From Diphasiastrum complanatum (lineage: Eukaryota > Streptophyta > Lycopodiopsida > Lycopodiales > Lycopodiaceae): 64,000 bases of DNA. Positions 42,039-55,300 of this stretch are shown piece after piece. Made by a program: the position numbers and the translations under genes. The notes below the pieces were generated by a model that made no database searches, was not told where the DNA came from, and saw only the letters and a list, made by a program, of their open reading frames with translations. Every line of letters starts with the position of its first letter. Positions within the stretch are counted from its first letter, which is position 1. Location: NCBI GenBank assembly GCA_029204225.1, contig CM055112.1, forward strand, positions 45,348,632 through 45,412,631, read 5' to 3'.

Positions 42039-43502
42039 AAGAAAGAAAGCTTTATTAACGTCTTTTCCATGTCGAAAGGTATATAAGATGAACAAGTATA
42101 TCAGATAAGATGGAAACAAGACGGATCAGTGCCGTCAAAACCATCTAACTAAAACCAAACTAACTAAGAAGAGAGTGATATACCCTGGATTATATGGTAC
42201 GTGTACCACTTACATGCTCAACTGGACATCTCTTCATTTCTCTAGCTCAAACTCTATCTCAGAATTAAGACTCTCATTAACTATAGGCTTACGATCCATA
42301 AATCTGATAATGCCACCACGATAGATAAACCGTTTGCTAGTTGATAGAGCTTCTTGTCTTGCCTTCTTACGTTCTTGGACTTGGATGAAAGTAAGATCTT
42401 CGTCCAAATAAATTTTGGTATCACGCAATTAAGATCATTTCCCTAAAACTTTGAGCCGGTGAGACACTGACGTGAAGCGGATGGCAAGAGTATCTGGGTC
42501 CTTCTTAGGTCGCCAGGCAGTTTCCATACCTTTGCTATGGGGCTGAAGATTTCTTTCCAAAAACTTTTCAGCTTCTTCAACAGCATTTTGGGAGTTCAGA
42601 ATACCTCTAACACGAACATTGAGAGATTTGTGTTCTCGCAGACGGCCCTCGATGAACGTGGCTGAGATAAACAAAGGTGAGGCAAAGGTGGAGAGACAAT
42701 TGTAAACGAACCTTTAGGTACATCTGCCCATGATTGGACAGCCGTATGGTGCTCTTCCACCTGACTTTTGAGCTGCTGAATTTTAGCTGAGGTAGCGATT
42801 TGGGAAGAAGTTTCACTTTTGATAACTGCGACTTCGTTCTTGAGTGCTGCAATGGAAGTGTCTAGCTTCTGAAGGCGTGATTGCATAGCGAGAACAAGAG
42901 AATCATGGGAAGCAAGTTTCTTTATGTGATTGTAAAGGTATTCAAATAGACGGAGTTGATCCTCATGAAGAAGACTGACTAAGGTATATGTGCAGAGAGA
43001 AGTAGATGCTTCTGGAGTGTCTGGAGTCAAGGGAATAGCTACAGTAGTCATTATTGGGAATAGAATTTGATGGAGAGATAGGAATTGCAACGAGCATAGA
43101 ACTAGAAGGAGAAGTTGGATCTGGTTGTGAGGCTGAAGCAATGTTGGAAATAGAAGATGGATCAGGAGTAGGGAGAACACCTTTGCGATGAGGCATTTTG
43201 CAGATCTTAGGGGATGACCTGAATCAATTTTAGCGATAGAGGCAGGTGCTGATGCTCAGTATCTCAATGATGGAGGTCAGCGCTGGTTGCAGCAAGGAGC
43301 TGGAGGCAGGATGCAGGTGTTGGAAGCAAGCGCTGGTTGATGATCACAGCAAAGAGCCCCGCTGGACAGGTGCGAAGAGCCATGGAGCATCGTTGGTCAG
43401 TGATGGATCAGATTTGCAAGCTAGAGCGAAATGGAGGACAGGTGCGATGGAGCAGACATAAATAGCCATCGCTAGGTAGTAGCCATGGAGATCCGCTAGG
43501 CC

Positions 43503-43569
<67 letters not shown>

Positions 43570-43882
43570 GTCTTGAAAGTTGCCAATATGTTCCCAGAAT
43601 TTTGAAAAAAATTTAGTCCACCAATTTGCGCTTGACACGGAGACGGTGTACACACCACTGGCCAGTATGTGCACGACATCTGTCTCGCCACATCAGCATG
43701 TTTCAACACATGCTGCGCCAGTATGTGCACGACATCTGTCTCTCCACATCAGCATGTTTCAGCCAGCACATGCTACGCGACACGTGTCTAAATGTTTTTT
43801 CAGCCATACTGACACGTGTCCGGCAGAGGGTATGGCCCACATCTGGCCATGCATTGTCACGTTGCAACACGTGTCAATTGGG

Positions 43883-43961
<79 letters not shown>

Positions 43962-44143
43962 CGCCTCTGCTCCCTCGTTCCTCCCCTCGCTCTCTCCCTC
44001 GCTCCTCATCCCTCGCTGCTCCCTCCTGGCCCGCTCGCTCCTTCGCTCTTGACCCGCTCTCTCTGTCCATCTGTCCCTCGCTCTCCCTGCTCGCTCCTTG
44101 CCCGCTCTCTCCCTCGCTCCTGGCCTGCTCTCTTCCTCCCTCG

Positions 44144-44217
<74 letters not shown>

Positions 44218-44304
44218 TCTCCTTGGGCTGGTGCTGGTGCTACGCTGTGCCTCCTGCTGCTGCTGCGCTCTGCCTGCCTTCTCTGCTGCTCGCTGCCTCT
44301 TCTC

Positions 44305-44370
<66 letters not shown>

Positions 44371-47300
44371 TTGTCTATGTTTGTTGTCTTTCTATGCATG
44401 TTCTATGTCTTTGTCTCTGATTTGAACTGCTCTGTCAAAACATTTTCTTTCTTCTGAATGCAGAATACACATATGGATGCCGGAAGCACATCCAAACCTC
44501 CAGGTCGTGGGCGTGGGAGGCCACCATCGAAGGTGAAAAAGATGAATTCGCCAAACATGAAGTATCTGGAACGTAGCATCACCGTTGGCTGTGGAGGGGG
44601 TGACGTTGACATTCGCTTGCTACCTTTGCTGCAACAGTTTCTGACAGATAAATGTGTAGCTGGGGTGTGTGCTTGGGAGAGGGGAGGCACACTGCTGCAC
44701 TTGCATTTTCAAATGACATGTCGAATCATGGCCACCAGTGCCAAAACCGTGAACTTGCAGATTAAACACCAATTGGGTTGGGATGTGCAAGCACCAGCAA
44801 GAGCTCTGGTCATGTGCAAGACACTCACACAAAAGGGTTTGCATACATTCCATGGTATGGTAGGCTACTGTTTGAAGGATTTCGAAAAGTCTCATTTCCA
44901 AGTTGCATTGCACAATGTTAAAACTGATGATCTCGAGCTTGGGAAAGAGCTTTATGCGAAGTTGGGGTCTTCTGAAGTGAAAAACGAGTCTGCTTGACTC
45001 CGTGCAATGTGTTTGAAAGGGCGTTCATGTACAACCTGTTCTATGGAAAGCACTACTTGGGTCAATCTTTCGTAGCTTGTCTGTTGTCAATGTTAAGAAC
45101 CGTAAAGTATTTTCCTTCTGCGGCTTGGTTTACACCTTCAAAAGGTCTTGGTATGGATGTAGAGCGAGCAACATCAGGGTGGCGGGGGATGTTGGTTCCT
45201 GGCTTGGTAACGTTGGAAGATGTTCATAACATCTTCTTTAGCATTGATCATAGCATTCGCAGTGCAAATCCGAATGCAAACACGCCGACTGATACGTCCA
45301 CACAAGAGACGCCTCTCTCACCACTTGCTGATGAAGAAGCTACATATATCCCTGTCGATCATGATGTCATCGATAGGAAAACTATCTTCGGATAGTGATC
45401 TTCTGTTGTTGTATTTATGTACATAGTCTATGTACGGATGCATGTTCCAGCTTTGTTTGCCTTTTAGGTTGAGCTATCTACTGTCACAGAGTACGCTCAA
45501 AAACGTTTATGCATCCTTCAAATGCTACTCCAGTAGTTTTGTAAATATATATACAACAGTTTTATAAATACAACGAGCAACCTTGCTCTTCTTCTGTGTG
45601 CTCCGTATTCTTAGCTAATAATTGGCATTTTGCTGCATTTTTTTTTTTGGTTTTATTTTTTGATTAACCGGTAATTCTGCATGAATTTTCCTTGCAAAAT
45701 TAGCTTCCCAACAATCTACTGTATGCTTCGATTCAGCATGTTTGTGTGCACGTATGATTTTTTGAAATATTTTAAGTCTTCTGAAGTGAAGAACAGAGTT
45801 TGCTTGCCACGTGCAAAACCATGTAGGCTTGGGACTTGCCACGTGGAAAGCCACGTAGGACTACCATAGGCCTGTGTAGCAGGCCACATAGGCATGTCAC
45901 AGGTCTGTTATCTACCAAGCCTGTCGCAGACTATCACGTGGCAAGCCATGTAGGCCTACCCCATGGCAACTCATGCAAGCTTGGGGTTTGCCACGTGGCA
46001 AACCACGTAGCTCTAACATAGGCTTGCGTGGCAAGCCAACCACGCTCTGCCACGTAGGGAGAGAGAGAATTGGGGCTCGAAAGTTGCCACATGGCAAGCC
46101 ACGTGGAAAACCATGTAGGCTTGGGACTGGCCATGTGGCAAGCCACATAGGCCTACCATAGGCTTGTGTGGCTTGCAACATGGCCTACGATAGGCTTGTG
46201 TAGTAGGCCACATAGGCCTAGTATCTACCAAGCCTATCATAGGTTGCCACATGGCAAGCCACGTAGGCCTGCCACATGGCAAATCATGCAAGCTTGGGGT
46301 TTGCTGCCACATGGATAACCATGTTGGTACTTCTCATGTCGTAAGCCACGCAGGACTACCATAGGCTTGTGTAACAGGCCACATAGGCATGTTATAGATC
46401 TACTATCTACCAATCTTGTCTCAGGCTGCCACGTAGGCCTACCACTTGGTAGGTCCTGCAAGCTTAGGGTTTGCCACGTGGCAAACCACGCAGGTCTAGC
46501 ATAGGCTTGTGTGGCAAGCCAACCAGACTTTGCCACGTAGGCCTAAGTGGACCTAGAGAGAAAAAGAGGTGGGGCTCAAAAGCTGCCACGTAGGCCTACC
46601 ATAGGCTTGTGTGGCTTGCCACATGGCCTACCATAGACTTGTGTAGCAAGCCACATAGGCCTGCTATCTACCAAGCTTGTCATAGGCTGCCACGTGGCAA
46701 GCCACGTATGCTTTCCACGTGGCAAATCATGCAGGCTTGGGGTTAGCCACGTGGCAAGCCACATAGGCTCTGCCTATGTGGACTGCTATCTACCAAGCCT
46801 ATCGCACACTGCCACGTAGGTCTGCCGCATGGCAAATCATGGAGGCTTGAGGTTTGCCATGTGGCAAGCCATGTAGGCCTACCATAGGCTTTGTATGGCA
46901 AGCCAACCGGGCTCTGCCATGTAGGCTTGAGTGGACCTAGAGAGAGAGAGAGAGATAGGTGGGCTCGAAAGTTGCCATGTCGCAAGCCACGCAGGCCTAC
47001 AATAGGCTTGCATGGCAGGCCACATAGGCATGGCATAGGTCTGATGTCTGCCAGGCAAGCATGTCGTAGGCTACCACATAGGCTTGCCATAGGCTTGTGT
47101 GGCAAGCCAACCAAGCTCTGCCATGTAGGCTTGAGTGGACCTAGAGAGACAAAGAGCTGGGGCTCGCAAGTTGCCACATGGCAAGCCACGTAGGCTTGTC
47201 ATGAGACAAACCATGCAGGCCTGGGACTTGCCATGTGGCAAACCACGTAGGCCTATCATAGGCTTGCGTGGCAGGTCATATAGGCATGACATAGGCTTGA

Positions 47301-47953
47301 TGTCTGCCATCCAAGCATGTTGCAATCTACCACATAGGCTTGACATAGGCTTGTGTGGCAAGTCAACTAAGCTATGCCACGTAGGCCTGCCATGCAGGCT
47401 TGAGTGGAACTACAGAGAGAGAGAGAGAGAGAGGCCCACCAGGCCTGCGTTTTGAAGCCTTCCCAACCCTTCACAACCGATTTTTCCTTCATAGAAATGC
47501 ATTTTTATTTCAGCCTTTCCCATGGAAAGTCTGATAATTTAAAAAATCCTTAGAGCGCCCTTCAAATTTAGTGAAATCTTGTATGATTAAATTCCCTTTT
47601 GTTTAACACCTTTCGCCATGAAAGTGTGTGTGGGTAAAGGGTAATTTGAATTTGGAGTGGGCCCCTTAGATGCATGCATGTCTTTATTGTAATGTTTTCT
47701 TTTTTTTAGCCTAAAGTTTCTTGAATGAATTCATTACATTTACTATATGTTTTTAATGGTATTTTTGACGACATATGTACACGTTTTTGCCAAGTGTGTA
47801 CACGCTTTTGCCGAGCATGTATACATATGTATCTATACACACACATATATATATACATATATGTATATATATGTATACATATATACATATAGAGATAGAG
47901 AGAGAGAAGAGATTAGGAGTTTTGGAACGAGCGTTCCGAGGCAAGTATATATA

Positions 47954-47992
<39 letters not shown>

Positions 47993-48049
47993 GACATGTA
48001 CACATTTTCGCCGAGCATGTATACATATATATCTTATACATATTTATCT

Positions 48050-48080
<31 letters not shown>

Positions 48081-49259
48081 CATATGGATCTATACACACA
48101 CACATATATATATATACATATATGTATATATATGAGAGAGAGAGAGAGAGAAAGAAGAGATTGGGAGATATGCAACGAGCGTTCCGAGGCAAGTATGATA
48201 CATATATATACACAAAATTTATAAATTGATCTCTCTTTCTCTTTCACATAAACCAAACTAAAAATACAACAATCCTCCCTTCAATTATACCAAAAAGACT
48301 CGAGCAATGTAGCCTTTGTGTTGATGAACACGTTACTTACTAGACACATGCGAATGTATCATGGTTGCACAAATTACTATCAACTAGCCTAATTTTTGGT
48401 CACTCGTGCAAATTTTAATTAGTAAATGCATTCCAGCCATAAGCTTTACATGAGCTATTACTTGAACCAAAAGATTCTCTACACTTTCAAGGTTTCTGAA
48501 AAGATAATACTTTTCATAGAAACCTTACTTTGGTTAAAGAAAAAAATGCCTCACAATGCAAGACTTCAAGATGGGCCATAAAGAATCAATAAAGCTAACA
48601 TACAGTTGTTCAACTATGAAAGAATCATAGACTGCCTAAACAATGTACCATACCTTGCCTTTCAATAGATTATTCGAGGAAAGAATCATGGACGAAACTG
48701 GAGCTGCCAGCATTGTGAGAACAAGGGATCCCAAAAAAAGTGTTGGTAATGTCTTAGCACCTAGTGACAAAGCTGCCTCATCCCTTAATGGCAGAACCAT
48801 AAAATATGCACTCAGCAACTGCATAGTTTCCACCCAAAAGCAGCTTAGAAACATAGCATCGTCTTATGGAACCAAACGCAATGCCTTTAAGGTGTGAGCA
48901 TTGACTAATTGAACCATTTCTAACTCTCATTATCAAACTTTTTAAGTTTTCAGAACTAATAATTATATAGCTTTTCTACTATTATGATTAATTACTCTTC
49001 ACCACCTATCTACTTCAAAAAGTAAAGCACACTATGATATCAAAATGTCTCATATGACCTTGATAATGTGCTCAAAAGATAAAATTAATTTAAGTATTCT
49101 CCTGAATATTATCTCTCACAAATCAATCTGTCTGCTAACAAAGGTCACAAACACACTTCATTTCTTGTTGCAACAATAACATAAAACATTTTTAATTTTA
49201 CAGGCAAGCAGCACTCAAGAACACTCCTTTGCTCTACATACGATACATGCACCAAGATT

Positions 49260-49316
<57 letters not shown>

Positions 49317-52300
49317 TAACGGTATCCATTCTTCGTTCTACTGCTAGAGATCTTATACATTTCATCTCACAGCGAGATATATCATTCTTTATGGAGACAC
49401 ACGAGAGCCAGGTCAAAGGACTACCTACATTCTCAAAATACAGGTGGGATTCTGTATACAGGACAGAGACGAGATCCATGAGTAGCAAAGGTTCAGGTGG
49501 GGTGCATGCTTATACAGAGAGTCATTACATCCGATCATGGAGTTCATTAAACATGATGGTTCCGCACGGTTTATCTGGGTTTACCTCGTAGGAAGTGATG
49601 TTGATTTGCACATGGATCTCTACATTGCAGCTTGCTATTTTCCCCCAGAGTCCTCTTCCTTTGCGGAGGGCATTGGTTTCCACCAACATTGTCAGATTTT
49701 TCGACCGAGGGTACATTCTTCTTACTGGCAATTTCATTGCCATGACTGCCACGCGACAAGTTGATTTTCATGATGCTACTGACTAGTTACGCATACGAGC
49801 TATTGATTGTGATGAGATGGGAATTACTAGGACTTCAACCAGCACATTGGGACCCACCACTAGTTACAATGAGTATTTATTACAGCTAGGCGAAGCCCAG
49901 GAGTTAGCCATTTATAATGGTCTAGCTTGTTGGCTGGATTGGCCGGAGTCGAGCAGTTATACATGTCATCCTCATAGTGGTGGACACAATGTAGTCGATT
50001 ACCTCATGGGGCCACCATCCTTCATTCTATTGATATCGCAATTCCAAATCGTTCCCACTACCCGTTCTGATCACTCTTTTCTGTCCTTCTACTTGGGTTC
50101 TATCTTGACCTCACAATCCACTTTTGATATGGTCCTAATGGCCATCAAGAGAATGAAGACCCACCACACCAAAGACATAGAGGACCTTGAATCTAAATTG
50201 TCGAACATACTCTCACATATCCTAATGAATCCCAGTAACTACCATACTATCATGATTGGGCATGTTATTGCAGAACTATAGTGGCACTATTCTTCAGTCG
50301 GCGGTCAGTTCTGAGGTTGAGATCAAGCGACTACATGCTCTGGGACAGGCTGGCTTCAAAGCTCACTATTCCACCATCGACCATGTCTTCACTGTTCAAG
50401 CTATCACTGAGAAAGCCAGACATAAGAGACAGAGGGTTTACAGTTGTTTTGTTGACTTCAGGACAGCCTTCAATTGTGTCCCACGTTCCTTCTCATCCAG
50501 ACATTACGTGACCTTGGCTTGTCCACTGACACAGTTCTTGCAGTGATGGCACTTTATGAGAGGGTTCTTGGCTGCTTTCGAAGTGATACGAGTGTATCAG
50601 AGCATATCTGGAGTACTCTTGGGGTGAAGTAGGGTTGCTGACTCTCCCCCACCTTATTCAAACTATATATTGATGAGCTTGAGAGAGTCATTGAGCAATA
50701 CGGCCACACAAGATGCAGTCTTCGGAAAATTATGATTGCTATCCTACTTTATGCAAATGATGTGGCTCTAGTCTCCACGACTAGAGAGGGCCTCCAGCGA
50801 CAGTTCGACGAGTTTGGGGGTTAATACTGTGAAGACCAAGATTATGGTCTTCAATAAACCTAGGACCTTCATACTGAGATAGGAGCTTATCTTTGATGAA
50901 CAGCCATTGCAGGTGGTATCATCCTACACTTTTTAGGGGCTCTTTTAATTGGTCCTTTATTTGGTATGAGACAAGCAGCTATAGCTATACTTGGGAAGGG
51001 ACACACCTCCCTTGTCCAGTTAGAAAGGTTCTGTTTTTGGAAGTTTATTCGAGATGCCCCGAGTAAGTGTCGACTTTGATACCTTACCCCCACCGCATTA
51101 TATGCAGCAGAGGCATGGTGTACTAGTCTCACTTCATCAGATTGGACCAATATCTCACAATTGTAAATCCTTATGTTGTCACGTAAGATACGGGCTAAGC
51201 CCTCCGTCCCACATCAAATCATTCCGGCTGAGTTTGCAGTCCCACCTATACAACTTGACGCTATCTTCCGGCTTATCACATATATTCAGCGAGTCAGGGC
51301 ATTTCCCATGGATGAGCAGAGATACACACAGGCAGCACTCACCTCATCACAGAGCCTTCATTGTCAACGTTACCAACTAAACTAGTTCTCTCGAGCCTCT
51401 CATTTACTTGACATGCGTAGTATTTCTATCATGGACCTTCCAGCAGGCACTCATGACTACATCAGACGTCCCCTATATCGAGCATATTTTAGGCAAGAAT
51501 GGCAGGGCCAATTAGGGATTAAACCATCGGACCCATTTCTTGGAGTTGGATATAGTAGGGTTCCCTATTCTTCCACACTACCTAGATTCAAGATTGTCTC
51601 ATGGTTTGAGATTCTCATTAGGCCAGCTTTGCATCTCATCACATCAGCTCGAAATTGAGACTGGACGCTTCCAGGGTAGCCCCCACGAGGAGAGGATTTG
51701 CCAGTTATGTTCTCTTTCTGAGGTAGAGTTTGAGGATCACTTCTTATCAGATGCCTATTCTATTATGAGATCAAAGGACGATATCACTGCCTCTTCCGAG
51801 ATGCTCCTGTCACATTGAGATCCACATTGGATGGTCAGAGAGATGTAGGGGATGATCCACGTTGTGTTGTACTCATGGTCAGAGAGATGCTTTTATTAAG
51901 ACATGATTTATGTTAGCCAACGCACCCGAATGACTCCGACACGCAGCCACAGATTATGTCCTCTCGTAGAAGATCATGGACTAATCTAGCCTCAGTGATA
52001 GTGATGACGACAATGCCACGTTGAGCCATAGAGAGCAGAGACGGCGTACTACTCAGCTTCAGATAGTTCCCAAAGCCACAGTTCATGCCATGACAGATCA
52101 CGAATCTCACAAACAACACAGACGACGTCAGCAACACATACCTCCTACAGCAACAGTCCTATCACAAAGCATCTGAATATAACTCAAAGCACACCAAGTA
52201 GGCTCCGAAATATCCACTTTATTGATTTCTCTTCAAAGTACATGGCAAACTATCCACATAAACACATATGAGCACTGCTGCTAAGTCTCCTCCCAGCCAC

Positions 52301-55300
52301 TTGCTGCATAGATTATGATCTTCTCCCTGATGTTGACGATGTACATAAAAAATTTTATTCAGAGAAAGATTGCTTGAAAATGGCTATGCAACAAAGAAGA
52401 TGATCTGCCTTCTGAGGAGGAGTTTCTTAGAATCCAAAGTCAACATGGATTTCCATAGCCAACTGTCTATTCACCAACAATATTGACATCGAAAGGTGGA
52501 CATAATATTGATGGTGAGACAGTAATCAGAGAAGACAAAGCCAAATGCGTAAGTTTCTGTCTCTTATCAAGTACTAGTAGATTTTTTATGTCAGATTATA
52601 TACTGGAGCTTACTTTGTTTTTTATCATTTCAGGGGGCTCACTTATACACAATCCTCAAGCACCCACTTAACCCTAACCCTTTTCTAACGTCGACGCATG
52701 GCGAACCCCATGCACAATCGACACTTGCCACTTGGCAGTACCCTGACACATTGGCGAGTAGGACCGTCCGACCCGTGTCACTCATGCACTGGACCAAGTG
52801 TCCCAATGAGCATATGACACGTGTCCCGTTGACCAGTCAACTCTCCTACTTTTTAGGAGGTCAGTCCAGCAGCCTCTAAATTAAGACCCAGTACCCTATA
52901 CCAAATATAAGCAGGACAACAAGTTACCAGAAACCTGCTATTTACATTTTACAAAACACCATATTTACAAATTTACAAGTCTGACGTGTTCACACTGAGG
53001 CAGGAATATACATAACATTCCTTCCCTCCTCAAGGAACGTCGTCTGTGATGGTAAAAGAAGGGTACTTCTGTGCATGCAAAGCATGTGCGGTCTCCCAAG
53101 TAGCATCAGTGAGAGGCCTACCATGCCACGCAACCAAGTACTCACGGATCAGACGGTTTCTAAGCCATCTCTCTCCGGTCCACTACTCTGTCAGGTCTGT
53201 GCATTACCTCTCCATGCTCCTGAAACAATACAAGTCCATCAGTTAGCAAGTTATCACCCTCATGTAAAACCCTCTTTAAGCGTGAAACATGAAAAACAAG
53301 ATGAACTTTACGATCCCGAGGCAAAGCTAGTTTATAAGCAATATCATTAAGCTTTTTATCTATTTTCTAGGGTCCACAATAACGTGGAGATAACTTGTAA
53401 CGCTTCCCTGTCTTAAGAGAAGTTGAGTCCTTTGGAATCAGGAGAAACACCATCTCTCCTTCCTCGAACTCTCTGGTGTGCGATCCCGATCAGCAAATGT
53501 CTTTGCGCGATCCATCGCCTGTTTCACATTTTTCTTGGCTAACTCAACATTTTTACCATGTGAGTTAGAAAGTCAACAACACTAGGCACTCTATGAGGTA
53601 TCAAGTGTTTCCACGAAACTAGAGGAAAGAGGTCCTGCAATCGAGCCGATACTCTTGGAGAGCTGAGCCTTGATGTCCAGATTCCAAAGCCAAAGGCCAA
53701 AATGTAGAATCTATGTCTAGATACTTCATAAATGTCTATTTCTCGGGCTGTTATTGGACAATCCTTGAGGTTCCATGCGCCTCACCTTCTCTTTCATCCA
53801 ATCCTGATGCGCACATTATGCTCAAGCATCCTGATTCGCTTTTTGAAGGCTGGCACTATTCAGCATGCCGTACATTTTTCAACGCACAAAGAAATCATGG
53901 TAACAAGATCACATAACTACCTTTCAGAATAAGCCCTTAGAGCCTTCTTGTAATATTTTTTCCAGATCTCCACACGATAAAGTATCACTTTCATCTGATA
54001 AGCAGAAAATTATATCTTCTGATCTCCACTTAGATAGTCCTCACGAAGAATCAATTGACTCTAACGCTACTGGTGGAACAAATGCCTCTTTAGTTGGCCC
54101 TGCCAAAGGACTCTCAGTTGGAGCTACAGACACTGTTGCTACAGAACTTGCTTCTGATTTTGTCTCACCTTTGAGATTGCATCTTTATCGTAAAATAACT
54201 GAGACACGGCCTATTTTCACTCCTAACATCGTACTTCAGTCTATATCCGAACGCAACCCTCTCTTGGACATTGGAAGACCTTATACTCGTCGCCCAGCTT
54301 TTGATTCTGACACAACCTCCAGCAATGAACATTCTCAGCAGAGGGTAAGCGTACCAGAAAAAGCTCAGCTCTGCTGATCGTCAGATTTTTTGGGCATCTT
54401 ATATGTCCTTTTTGTTGTCGAGTGGAATCTAACGCAAGAGCTCTTCACCAACGTGCCACTTATTGGAGGTTGTCATATTATCCGGTCTCTTTTAAAGGCG
54501 ATACCTGCCAGAGCCGCTAGAGACAGACATCAAGTAGAATTTGCATTCAAAGTATCGCCATATTGCATGTTATGATATCAATTGTCATTTGGGAAATGAA
54601 TGAAAAAGATTAGTAAGAAGGCCTCTAACAGCTTGCTTTAAGCTTTACATGAAATGTTGACATGGGAAATGCTTCCTCCTTTCAGAGAAATGTTTAAGCC
54701 GTATTTGTGAAAGCATCATTGCGCACATTGCATGCTATTGAAAAAAACTTCCACCACGTAACACTAGCTAGACACTCGCAGGAATCCCAATTAGCAATGA
54801 ACAGAAATTGCTTGGTTAAAGCCAGGACATTTGAAGACTCGCCAAAAAAAAAATTCAAGCTGCTTTGAAGTTGGATGTTCTATTATTTGCAAAGTCCACA
54901 CCAACTTATGCAGATTTTCCTAGTTTTCTGCTCGCGCTGAGTCGAGGATTGAAAAAAAAAAAAGCTTCTCTCTAATTTTAATCAAGCCTCTGAAACATGA
55001 AGGCACGGATCGCAGAAATCAAAAGACACTTATGGGTTGGACAAAAACAGTACTAAACAATAATTTTCATACGCTGGTTCATGAGAAACCACTAGAGTAA
55101 TTAGCTGAACTTGAATCAAACAGGCCGTCGGATTTAGTTATTACACAATTTGGAAAACCGGGCATAAAATTTTCACAGAATGAATGAACGGAAAAGTAAA
55201 CCAAGTGCTTGCTGATGTTCTGTGGTTGCCATCTAACAAAATTTCTGTGATTGACAGAGAGAAGAACCAACAAATCTTAGAGCAGACCAAACAAATCTAG

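Noticed and set aside
44458-45395. Helitron Rep/helicase
   Set aside because: No Pif1-type helicase motifs occur on either side, and the HUH context (single YxxK) differs from the two-tyrosine Helitron pattern.
46000-47400. CRISPR-like regular repeat array
   Set aside because: Units overlap, vary in length and sequence and have no unique spacers. The setting is a plant nuclear intron.
45615-47455. Many overlapping open frames on both strands rich in GLPRGKP or [10 protein letters not shown]
   Set aside because: They come from the CACGTGGCAAGCC repeat field, which happens to lack stops in several frames.
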